Positions 6,492-13,296 of a stretch of DNA of 16,926 bases are shown piece after piece. The stretch covers positions 1-16,926 of the forward strand of contig CAKUCX010000073.1 in NCBI GenBank assembly GCA_934643865.1, written 5' to 3'. The notes under the pieces were generated by a model. It made no database searches, was not told where the DNA came from, and saw nothing but the letters and a program-made list of their open reading frames with translations. Source of the DNA: an uncultured Kiritimatiellota bacterium. GTDB taxonomy: Bacteria; Verrucomicrobiota; Kiritimatiellia; RFP12; UBA1067. The translations under genes and the position numbers were made by a program. Each line of letters opens with the position of its first letter. Position 1 is the first letter of the stretch.

Positions 6492-9400
6492 TTAGGGGTG
6501 TGCCTTCAGCGGAACGGCGGCGCGGGGGGCGAGGGCGAGCGGGTAGTCGACGAGGGGAAGGCCCGCGAAGACCGTCCGGCCCTCCATGCGCCGTCCGGGG
6601 GCGACGGTGTAGACGCCGCCGCGCAGGAGGTCGACGAGAACCGGGTCTTCCGGCGCAGCGGCGTCCGGCACGGCGATCTGCGCGTCCGTGCGCGCCGCGT
6701 AGGCCTTGCCCTCGTAGGCGCGCGAGAAGTCGAACGGCGCGTAGTAGACGAAGAACGGCGCGCCGCCCGGCGTGCGGAACGCGCAGCCGAGCGTCCGCAC
6801 GCCCGCGTCCTCCGCCGGCGTGACGACGATCGGCACGGAGCCGTCGTAGGCCGCCGCCGCGAAGAGCGCGTTCCAGTGCCCGAGCGCGAAGTAGGACATC
6901 TTCGGCTTCTTCGTCCAGCCGTTCAGGATGCCGTGCTCCGCCGGATGCGTCTGCGTCGTCGTCGCCATTGAATACTGCCGCGTGATGTCGCAGGTCTGGT
7001 AGAAGGAACTGCGCGCGATTCCGGCCCGGCGGTCCGTCACCCACCGCCGCAGAAGCCATTTCGCCTGGTTCGCCTCGCTCTGCCAGCCCTCGCGGCAGAC
7101 GCCCTTCGGGAAGAGCCAGTGGTTCGCCGGAAACCAGCTCGGGAAGCCGCTCTCGCCCTGCCAAATCTCCACGTGCCGCGCGCCGTGCGTGTCGAGGAAC
7201 CGCCGTACCCACGCCATCTCGCGCACGAAGTCCGGCTCCTCGCCCTTCGCCGTTGCGCGCTGCTGGCCCCGGAAGCGTTCGGGGACGGGGCCGTAGGCGT
7301 GCCCGCACCAGAAGTCGATCAGCGCGCCGCCGCCCGCCGCGAAGAACGCGCGTTCCCAGTCGCGGATACCGCTGTCGGCGTTGCCCGCGCCGATCTTCGC
7401 CGCCGGATGCTCCGCCCGGATGGCCGCGCCCGTGATCTTCACAAGCTCCACGTAGTCGCGGGCGTTCGGCGCGCGCGGCTGCCAGAAATGCGCGATGTTC
7501 GCCTCGTTCCAGATTTCCCAGTGCGAGACCTTCTCCCGATAGCGCCGCGCGAGCGCGCGCACGTAGGCGAGCCACGCCGCGCGGCATTCCGCGCCGTAGT
7601 AGAGCGGCACGCAGCCGACGGCCGCCTTCGTGTAGCAGTTCGGCATGTAGAGCGTGTTGCCGAAGGTGACGCTGAACCAGGGGCGGATGCCCACGGCGCG
7701 GAGGCCGTCCACCACCGCGTCGAGTTCGGAGAAGTCGTAGACGCCCTTCTCGCGCTCGCAGCGGCTCCACATCGTCTGGACGCGCGCCCACTTGACGCCG
7801 CACGCCCCGAGCCGCGCGTAGACCTCCGCCGTCGGCTCGAAGAGTTTGCGGTCCAGCCCCTCGAAGCCGATCGACGCCGCACTCGTCCCAGGGACGTCCC
7901 GCGCGGCGGGCACGGCAAGCGTGCCGATCCGTGCGAGACCCGGCAACGGCCGGTCGAACACCGCCGCCGCACGCATCCCGCAGTCCGGTTTCGCCGGGTC
8001 GTACCCCGATTTAGGAATCGGTTCGCCAAACGCCGGAAGGTCGCACGGACGGAACGCGACGCGGTACCAGACCGTGCGGAACGCCTCGGAGATCTCGAAC
8101 GTCGCGAAGCCGTCCACGCACGTGACCACACGCGGCGCGCCCTGCGCGCGTCCGTTGCCGTCAAGCGGCGTGACGACCGCGCACCACGCCCCCCCGCCCT
8201 TCGGCGCGGGGAGGCGGACCGTCGCGCGCACGCCCTCGCAGAGGAACGGCAGGTCGCCCATCGCCGCGCAGGTCGTGATCCGCTTCCCGAGCGCCTTCAC
8301 GCCGTCTGCGGGCGCGAGCGGCGTCTTCCCGCCGTAGACCTGCAGCACCGCGCCCGTCGGCTGCTGGTAGCCTGTCGCCGCGAGCAGCCCCTCGTCCGTC
8401 TTCGTCTCGGTGTAGGAGAGGGCCGCCCAGCCCATGAGCGTGTCGCCCAGCGTGAACGACGTGCCGTCGCGGAAGCGGTGGGCGGCGCCGGCGGGGCCGA
8501 AGAGCGAGGCGAACTTCGTGCGGGGCGTATCGACTGTGTAGCGTTCGCGGCCGGGCGTCGCCGCGTCCCACGCGAGCTCGCCCGTGGAGGAGACGGCCTT
8601 CCGCTCGGGCGGATCCGGGCGGACGCGCGGTGCCGCCGCCTCCGCCGGCACCCCCGCGCCGCGCGGCAGGTCGACGTAGCGCAGGCCCGTCGCGGCCTTG
8701 AGCGCGGCGAGCGGGTCCTCGTCGAAGACGTGCGTCTCGCGCGCGAAGCCCGTCCGGTGGAGAGCCTCGCGCTCCTCCGCGCGCCCGACGTCGTAGACGA
8801 TCCGCGCCGCTTCCGTGAACCCGCTCCGCACGTCGCCGCGCACGAACATGTTGCGCGCGGCGGGCCAGTGCGCAAGGCTCTTCGCGTTGCCGTTGAGGTC
8901 GAGGAAGCGCGTCGCGCCGTAGGCGTGGTTCCGTTCGTGCGTCCACGTGTAGGCATGGACGGCGGCGTAGTCCTGGAACGCCGCGACCGAGAGGAGGATC
9001 GGGAAGAAGTCGGCCGCCGTCGTCATCTGGTGCATCTGGTTCGCCTCGCTGAGCGTGAACGGCTTCCCGAAGACGCGGCTCGCGAAGCCCTTCGCGGTCT
9101 TCACGTCGAGGCCGGCGACGAGCGACTTGTTGGCGCAGTGCCAGTTGCGGGGGTCCCACGCGCGCCCCGGCCAGACGGCGAGCCCCTCGTAGTAGAAGTG
9201 GTTGTCGATGAAGTCGCCGTGCGCCTGGGCATAGCCGGCGCCGTAGTCGAACGTCCCCGCGTTCACGGGCGCGCGCGCCTTCATCTCGTCCTTCACGTAG
9301 CCCACCATCTCCCGCCAGTAGCGGTCCTCCACGTCGAAGACGAACTCCGAGACGTCGCGCGCGCGCGCCGCCGAGCCCTCGGCGGAGGGGACGACCGTCG

Positions 9401-10697
9401 CGGCCTCCAGCGTCTCGTCCGCACCGAGTTCCAGCACGCCCCCGCGCACGAGGGAGAGGCCCGCGATCTCGTAGGCGCCGCGCACCGTGAACTCGACCTG
9501 CACGCGGTTGTCGGCGTCCGCGACGCGCGCCGCCGTGCGGACGCGCACCTCCCGCCACTCCGGCCCCGTCGCGAACGTGCGCAGCACGCCCTGCCCGCCG
9601 TAGGGCCGCCCGTGCTGCCCCACCTTCAGGATGGCCGCGCCCGGCTTCTCCGAGCGAATGCGGAGCGCGACCTCGTAGACCTCGCCCGCCGCGAGCGGTA
9701 CGCCGACGAGCGCGAACTTCCGCACCGCCGTCGCATCGACCGAGACGGTGCCGGAGGACGGATCGAACCGGTAGGCACGCGGACCCTGTCCGCCCCGGCC
9801 GTAGCCCTCCGTGTACCAGTTCGCCCGCGCGAAAGCGGCCGCGTCCGTCCAGGCCGCCGCGTCCGGCAGAACGGGCCGCGCGGGCGATTCCGCGCGCCAG
9901 GCCGCGCGCAGGGCGTCCGTCGTCCCGTACTTCCCCTTCAGCCAGGCGTTGAACTGGCGCGTCAGCTCGGCGCGGAACGGCGGCGTCAGCTTCTCCCAGA
10001 GGTTCCAGCGGAACCAGGCGATGGGGAGCGCGCACTCGTTGTTGACCTCCCAGCTCATCACGGCGGGTTCGTCGCGGTAGGCGAGGCCCGTGTAGGGGTT
10101 CACGTGGTCGAAGAACGTGCGGATGAAGTCCTTCTGGTGCTGGATGAAGGTGGGATCGAAGTTGTCGAGCCCCTTGTTCTCCTTCATCGTCTGCCTGAAG
10201 CCCGGGAAGCGGTAACCGGCCGTGCGCGCCGCGTGGAGGTTGACGGTCGCGTAGATGCCGCGCGCCTTGAGCTGCGCGAAGAAGTCGTCGAAGCGGTCGA
10301 GGAGCGCGGGGTCGATGCCCTTCGCCCAGTCGCGGTCCTTCCGCAGCTGCCACGTGTACTGCGGGAAGAGGCGCACGGCGTTGACGCCCCACCAGGAGAG
10401 GCGCTTCGCCGTCCGTTCGGCGTCGGCCCGGCTGGGCAGCTGCGCGGGGCCGTAGAGGTTGACGCCGAGGAACCGCCGCACCGCGCCCGTTTCGTCAACG
10501 AAGTGGTTGCCCTGGGCGCGGATGAAGCCCCCGGAACCCGCCGGGGCGCGCTTCGTGCCGCCGTCCCAGGCGTTCCACAGTCCCTCGCCCTCCATCGGGA
10601 ACGGGAAGAGACGCGGGGGCGCCTCGTCGCTCCTGCCTGCCGCCGCAAGCAGAACGCCCGTGAAGCCAAACAAAACCACCTTCGACATCATCCGCAT
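6492..10697 (-). CDS. Secreted two-barrel glycoside hydrolase (clan GH-A, GH5-like plus GH39-like)
   Basis: A 1401-residue exported protein with two TIM-barrel glycosidase modules. Residues 1-21 form a signal peptide (MRMMSKVVLFGFTGVLLAAA). The first barrel (about 45-620) has the acid/base candidate E221 in SWEVNNEC and the nucleophile candidate E551 in FTLSEANQ. A beta-sandwich resembling a galactose-binding/CBM fold (about 282-425) is inserted between them. A beta-rich linker follows. The second barrel (about 940-1300) has E1065 in HWEIWNEAN and E1182 in IWQGESGF, the usual clan GH-A pair, then a small C-terminal beta domain. The ATG at 10697 is chosen because of GGAAGG 8 nt upstream and a promoter whose +1 falls near 10722; a TTG at 10724 would lie before that. 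Substrate is unknown; cellulose, xylan or mannan-type beta-glycans are possible. Family numbers are estimates from motifs. Confidence 0.85.
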   Translation of the reverse strand: MRMMSKVVLFGFTGVLLAAAGRSDEAPPRLFPFPMEGEGLWNAWDGGTKRAPAGSGGFIRAQGNHFVDETGAVRRFLGVNLYGPAQLPSRADAERTAKRLSWWGVNAVRLFPQYTWQLRKDRDWAKGIDPALLDRFDDFFAQLKARGIYATVNLHAARTAGYRFPGFRQTMKENKGLDNFDPTFIQHQKDFIRTFFDHVNPYTGLAYRDEPAVMSWEVNNECALPIAWFRWNLWEKLTPPFRAELTRQFNAWLKGKYGTTDALRAAWRAESPARPVLPDAAAWTDAAAFARANWYTEGYGRGGQGPRAYRFDPSSGTVSVDATAVRKFALVGVPLAAGEVYEVALRIRSEKPGAAILKVGQHGRPYGGQGVLRTFATGPEWREVRVRTAARVADADNRVQVEFTVRGAYEIAGLSLVRGGVLELGADETLEAATVVPSAEGSAARARDVSEFVFDVEDRYWREMVGYVKDEMKARAPVNAGTFDYGAGYAQAHGDFIDNHFYYEGLAVWPGRAWDPRNWHCANKSLVAGLDVKTAKGFASRVFGKPFTLSEANQMHQMTTAADFFPILLSVAAFQDYAAVHAYTWTHERNHAYGATRFLDLNGNAKSLAHWPAARNMFVRGDVRSGFTEAARIVYDVGRAEEREALHRTGFARETHVFDEDPLAALKAATGLRYVDLPRGAGVPAEAAAPRVRPDPPERKAVSSTGELAWDAATPGRERYTVDTPRTKFASLFGPAGAAHRFRDGTSFTLGDTLMGWAALSYTETKTDEGLLAATGYQQPTGAVLQVYGGKTPLAPADGVKALGKRITTCAAMGDLPFLCEGVRATVRLPAPKGGGAWCAVVTPLDGNGRAQGAPRVVTCVDGFATFEISEAFRTVWYRVAFRPCDLPAFGEPIPKSGYDPAKPDCGMRAAAVFDRPLPGLARIGTLAVPAARDVPGTSAASIGFEGLDRKLFEPTAEVYARLGACGVKWARVQTMWSRCEREKGVYDFSELDAVVDGLRAVGIRPWFSVTFGNTLYMPNCYTKAAVGCVPLYYGAECRAAWLAYVRALARRYREKVSHWEIWNEANIAHFWQPRAPNARDYVELVKITGAAIRAEHPAAKIGAGNADSGIRDWERAFFAAGGGALIDFWCGHAYGPVPERFRGQQRATAKGEEPDFVREMAWVRRFLDTHGARHVEIWQGESGFPSWFPANHWLFPKGVCREGWQSEANQAKWLLRRWVTDRRAGIARSSFYQTCDITRQYSMATTTQTHPAEHGILNGWTKKPKMSYFALGHWNALFAAAAYDGSVPIVVTPAEDAGVRTLGCAFRTPGGAPFFVYYAPFDFSRAYEGKAYAARTDAQIAVPDAAAPEDPVLVDLLRGGVYTVAPGRRMEGRTVFAGLPLVDYPLALAPRAAVPLKAHP

Positions 10698-10705
10698 GGA
10701 ACATC

Positions 10706-10711
10706 CCTTCC
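10706..10711 (-). promoter_or_regulatory. Ribosome-binding site deciding the start of the two-barrel glycosidase
   Basis: GGAAGG on the minus strand, 8 nt before the ATG at 10697. It selects this ATG over the in-frame TTG at 10724 and over the ATGs two and three codons further in. Confidence 0.7.
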
Positions 10712-10728
10712 TTTTATTGCACAAAAGG

Positions 10729-10757
10729 AGTTTACCCCTTCACCCGCGGCATGTCAA
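10729..10757 (-). promoter_or_regulatory. Near-consensus sigma70 promoter of the two-barrel glycosidase
   Basis: On the minus strand TTGACA (10752-10757), a 17-nt spacer and TAAACT (10729-10734). The predicted +1 is near 10722, giving a leader of about 25 nt that contains the ribosome-binding site. The -35 box lies in the degenerate third copy of the dispersed repeat. Confidence 0.75.
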
Positions 10758-10793
10758 TGCGGAGCGCGGGGAGACACGGGGACACGGAGAGCG
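10752..10793 (+). repeat. Degenerate third copy of the dispersed element
   Basis: TGTCAATGCGGAGCGCGGGG resembles the 3' half of the 33-bp element (GGTCAACACGGAGCGCGCGG) at 16 of 20 positions and is followed by further CACGG/GGAGA units. Its left end supplies the TTGACA of the glycosidase promoter on the other strand. Confidence 0.55.
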
Positions 10794-10824
10794 GTTTTGA
10801 GGCGGGCTTGCGCGCGTCCCGCGC

Positions 10825-10875
10825 GCCCCTACCAACGTCGGGGCCCGCGCGCCGGGGCAGAACGGTGGTAGGGGC
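10825..10875. repeat. 10-bp inverted repeat with GC-rich centre
   Basis: GCCCCTACCA (10825-10834) and TGGTAGGGGC (10866-10875) are perfect inverted copies 31 nt apart. The left arm contains the stop codon of the 55-residue ORF. Each arm, read outward from TAGGGG, begins a GC hairpin unit of the type seen after rarA. Confidence 0.65.
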
Positions 10876-10996
10876 CGACGTCCTCGGCGGCCCGCCCCGT
10901 CCGTGCCCTCCGGCCGGTCAACACGGAGCGCGCGGAGGCCTGGAACGCCGCGACCGAGAGGAGGATCGGGAAGACGTCGGCCTTCATCGTCTTCAT
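10829..10996 (-). CDS. Small ORF (55 codons), start copied from the glycosidase gene
   Basis: The ATG at 10996 lies 7 nt after a strong AGGAGG (11004-11009), 18 nt downstream of the serine-hydrolase stop, so it is well placed to be the third gene of that operon. The peptide starts MKTMKADVFPILLSVAAF, which looks like a signal peptide or small membrane helix, then turns Arg/Gly-rich. Codons 6-20 are a copy of the glycosidase segment coding ADFFPILLSVAAFQ (43 of 44 bases over 10939-10982, same frame). The rest is read through the dispersed 33-bp element and GC repeats. It may be a translated gene fragment without function, a leader peptide or a new small protein; no family is recognised. Confidence 0.4.
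   Translation of the reverse strand: MKTMKADVFPILLSVAAFQASARSVLTGRRARTGRAAEDVGPYHRSAPARGPRRW
10905..10937 (+). repeat. Dispersed 33-bp element, copy 2
   Basis: 32 of 33 positions match 5595-5627. One base beyond its right end the 44-bp copy of glycosidase coding sequence begins, so the two repeats share a junction. Confidence 0.8.
10939..10982 (-). pseudogene. 44-bp fragment duplicated from inside the glycosidase gene
   Basis: Matches 8972-9015 at 43 of 44 positions (one A/C difference) in the same orientation. At 8972-9015 the sequence codes for FPILLSVAAFQ within the first barrel, about 15 residues past the nucleophile candidate E551. Similarity ends sharply on both sides. Confidence 0.85.
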
Positions 10997-11003
10997 CTCG
11001 ACC

Positions 11004-11009
11004 CCTCCT
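11004..11009 (-). promoter_or_regulatory. Strong Shine-Dalgarno before the 55-codon ORF
   Basis: AGGAGG (followed by GG) on the minus strand, 7 nt before the ATG at 10996, between the serine-hydrolase stop and this ORF. Its quality is the main reason to take the ORF seriously. Confidence 0.7.
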
Positions 11010-11014
11010 TTTTT

Positions 11015-12073
11015 TCATCGCGACATGAGGGCGAGAAGGCGCCTGTGGCCCTCGTAGCCCGCAAGGCGCTCGCCGAGGCGGTTCGTGAGGACGACCCCGG
11101 CGCGTCCGCTCCCCGGATCGACGCCGATCGTCACGCCCGTGAAGCCGCCGTGGGTCATCGTCCGCGCGCTCCAGCCCTCCGGGCGGTGCGCGGTGCCCAT
11201 GTCCCAGCCGAAGCTGCGGCGCACGGCGCCCTTCTCGAAGCACGGCGTCGAGAGGAGATCGTAGTAGGCCTTCGGGAATGTCCGGCGCGTGCGCAGGTCG
11301 TCCACGAAGCGCAGCATATCCGCCGCGCACGAAAACGCCGCGCCATTCCCCATGGCCGCCGGATAGGCGCGCGCCTGCTCGTCGCCCTTGAAGCCGATGG
11401 GCGGATGGCCGTTCTGCATCGCCTCGACGGCCCGCACGTTGCCGGGGATGTTGTGCCAGCACGTCTCCTCCATGCCCAGCGGACGCCACAGCATCTTGAT
11501 GGCCGCGCTCTCCAGGTCAAGCCCCGTGATGTGCTCGACGATGCGTCCGAGGTAGATCATGTTCGAGCAGGCGTAGTCGTAGGCGACGCCGCGCGGACGG
11601 ACGGGCCGCTTCGCGTAGAGGCGGCGGTTGAATTCGACGGGATCCGCCACGATGTACGGCTTCGCATTGTCGAACCCGCCCGTGTGCGTGGCGAGGTCGC
11701 GCACGGTGATGCCGTGGCGCTCCTGCGCGAGAACGTGTTCCGGAAGGTAGTCGGTGAACGGCGCATCCGGATCGAGACGCCCCTCGGCGTAGAGGAGCGC
11801 GCAGAGGCCGGCCGTGAACGTCTTCGCCGCGCTTGCGAGGTCGAAAAGCGCATCCGGCCGCATCGGCACGGGCGGATCGAAGCGCATCCGGCCGCCGAAC
11901 CACGTCCGTCCGCCGACCGTCGTGCAGACGCAGCCCGCGACAAGGCCCGTCGCGACCTGCCGGTCCAGTTCCGCCTGTACGGCGTCGGGCGCCCCCGCCG
12001 TCGTCTGCGCCAGCCCCGTCTTCAGCACGGCCGCCGTTGCGCCGAGCCCCGTGAGAAATTCTCTTCGCCGCAT
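11015..12073 (-). CDS. Tat-exported serine hydrolase, beta-lactamase/esterase family (PF00144-like)
   Basis: A 352-residue member of the class C beta-lactamase/penicillin-binding-protein/esterase superfamily. The N-terminus MRRREFLTGLGATAAVL is a twin-arginine-type signal. The nucleophile motif SxxK is S81-A-A-K84 in LASAAKTF; the second motif is Y167-A-C-S-N171, where many relatives have Y-x-N or Y-S-D; the third is H308-G-G in MTHGGFTG. The start at 12073 has GGGAGG 5 nt upstream; the frame opens further up, but that part overlaps the preceding gene. It begins 14 nt after the stop of the metallophosphoesterase gene, so the two are probably one operon. Among glycosidases, a carbohydrate de-esterifying role is more likely than antibiotic resistance, but esterase, peptidase and lactamase cannot be told apart from sequence. 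Confidence 0.88.
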   Translation of the reverse strand: MRRREFLTGLGATAAVLKTGLAQTTAGAPDAVQAELDRQVATGLVAGCVCTTVGGRTWFGGRMRFDPPVPMRPDALFDLASAAKTFTAGLCALLYAEGRLDPDAPFTDYLPEHVLAQERHGITVRDLATHTGGFDNAKPYIVADPVEFNRRLYAKRPVRPRGVAYDYACSNMIYLGRIVEHITGLDLESAAIKMLWRPLGMEETCWHNIPGNVRAVEAMQNGHPPIGFKGDEQARAYPAAMGNGAAFSCAADMLRFVDDLRTRRTFPKAYYDLLSTPCFEKGAVRRSFGWDMGTAHRPEGWSARTMTHGGFTGVTIGVDPGSGRAGVVLTNRLGERLAGYEGHRRLLALMSR

Positions 12074-12087
12074 CGTCGCCTCCCGCG

Positions 12088-13071
12088 TTACGCGCCGTAG
12101 ACGAAGGAGCAGGCGTCGCCCGCGTCCTCGCGCATGATCTGGTCCCATTCCACCGGACGCTTCTGCCCCTCCGCGAGCGGCTTGGGGAAGAAGAAGTCAT
12201 TCTGCACAAAGGCGAGCTTCGCGCCGTGCGCCTCCGTGCGGAACGTCGCGAAGCCGATGTTGCCCCACCATCCCGTCGAGGGGAGGCAGGCGGAACACGC
12301 GACGCGCGGCGACGACCACGCAAGGGGCACCCACTCCCTGTACCAGCGGTGGTTGTGGCCGTGGATGTAGCCGGCGAAAAGCGGGAAGCCGCCCAGCGCG
12401 GCGAGAATCTTCTTCTTCCCGATGAACAGCTCGCGCGCGGGGTGGTGCGCGCCGCAGAAGAACGGACGCCTCGCGGCGGCGGCGAAGGACATGAGCCAGT
12501 CGGCCTGGGCCGCGTCGAGGCCGCCGTCCACCGCGTTCCCACTCCCCTCGCCCTTCGGGTTCTCCTTGAGCGAATCGAGCAGCACGAAGTCCGCCGTCCC
12601 AACATCCACCACCGAGACGAAGCGCCCGGGGACGGGCGTGATCTCCTTCTGGAGGGGATGGAAGCGGAAGAGCGGTTCGCGGTGGTCGTGGTTGCCGGTC
12701 GTGAGGTAGACGTCGATGCCGGCGTCCCTGAGGCGCTGGATGAGCGGCGCCGACTCCGCGTAGTCCGCCGAGAGGCCGTTCCAGAGCGCGATGTCGCCGA
12801 AGACGAGCACGCGCTTCGGGCGCGGGTTCAGCGCGAGGACCTGTCCGACGACCTTCTCGAAGAGCGGGTTCTGGTAGGTGGGCTGCCCCTTCACGTTCTT
12901 CCCGCTCACGTGGATGTCGGAAAGGAAGACCGAGAGGTTCGGATCGACGGCGGCCTTCGCCGCGCCCTGCATCCCCACGCACCCGGCAAGGGGGACCGCA
13001 CACGCCGCACGCGCCCCGAGTGAAATGAACTGCCGTCTGCTGAGCCCTTGTTCGCCGAATGCCGTCATCAT
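12088..13071 (-). CDS. Tat-exported lipoprotein metallophosphoesterase (calcineurin-like)
   Basis: A 327-residue protein with all metal-binding blocks of calcineurin-like phosphoesterases: D52-x-H54 (SDIHVSG), GD93 (FGDIALW), GNHD around N127/H128 (TTGNHDHRE), H209 (CGAHHP) and GHNH with H239/H241. The N-terminus has a twin-arginine motif (SRRQFIS, R12-R13) followed by a lipobox LAGC (C31), so it is predicted to be exported folded and lipid-anchored. The ATG at 13071 follows AAGGAAAA about 6 nt upstream; a second ATG is adjacent (13068), and the longer frame to 13125 lacks a ribosome-binding site and would spoil the signal. It is the first gene before the serine hydrolase. A phosphomonoesterase, phosphodiesterase or nucleotidase role is possible; the substrate is not evident. 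Confidence 0.9.
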   Translation of the reverse strand: MMTAFGEQGLSRRQFISLGARAACAVPLAGCVGMQGAAKAAVDPNLSVFLSDIHVSGKNVKGQPTYQNPLFEKVVGQVLALNPRPKRVLVFGDIALWNGLSADYAESAPLIQRLRDAGIDVYLTTGNHDHREPLFRFHPLQKEITPVPGRFVSVVDVGTADFVLLDSLKENPKGEGSGNAVDGGLDAAQADWLMSFAAAARRPFFCGAHHPARELFIGKKKILAALGGFPLFAGYIHGHNHRWYREWVPLAWSSPRVACSACLPSTGWWGNIGFATFRTEAHGAKLAFVQNDFFFPKPLAEGQKRPVEWDQIMREDAGDACSFVYGA

Positions 13072-13099
13072 GCGTTTTCCTTTCTTGCTTGAACGAAAA

Positions 13100-13162
13100 T
13101 CAGATCGCCTCGCAGAGCGCGACATCCGTCACGCCGTACATGATCTGCTTCATCTTCTCCAT
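13100..13162 (-). CDS. Possible 20-residue upstream ORF before the metallophosphoesterase
   Basis: The ATG at 13162 starts a 21-codon frame (beginning MEKMKQIMYG, ending in TGA at 13100-13102) that stops 28 nt before the metallophosphoesterase ATG. The start codon lies 7 nt beyond an extended -10 (13170-13178), so transcripts from that promoter would be leaderless or nearly so. The peptide has ordinary amino-acid usage, unlike random high-GC frames. It may be a leader peptide, the stub of a lost gene, or chance. Confidence 0.3.
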   Translation of the reverse strand: MEKMKQIMYGVTDVALCEAI

Positions 13163-13169
13163 GCCCCCT

Positions 13170-13178
13170 AGTATAGCA
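13170..13178 (-). promoter_or_regulatory. Extended -10 promoter upstream of the metallophosphoesterase operon
   Basis: TGCTATACT on the minus strand with no convincing -35. The predicted +1 is near 13163-13164, immediately before the ATG of the upstream ORF and about 92 nt before the metallophosphoesterase start. It is identical to the element at rarA. Confidence 0.5.
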
Positions 13179-13296
13179 AAACCACACGGATTCGTTTCTG
13201 CGCCTGTGGCCGCCGGGGGAAATACGGCATGCGCCAGGCCCTCCTCTGCGCCTCGACGCCGTGAAGGCAGACGACGACGCGCCGTCGCGACAACAC

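Noticed and set aside
10698..10724. Upstream TTG start for the two-barrel glycosidase
   Set aside because: It would add nine residues before the signal peptide, has no ribosome-binding site, and lies at or before the predicted transcription start.
7119..10871. Plus-strand open frame of 1250 codons opposite the glycosidase gene
   Set aside because: It is the mirror of a strongly biased GC-rich gene: Arg/Ala/Val/Asp-rich without domains, and with no ribosome-binding site. The minus strand has clear motifs, a signal peptide and a promoter.
12074..12148. Longer N-terminus of the serine hydrolase
   Set aside because: It would overlap the metallophosphoesterase gene and bury the twin-arginine signal 25 residues in; the ATG at 12073 has a good ribosome-binding site.
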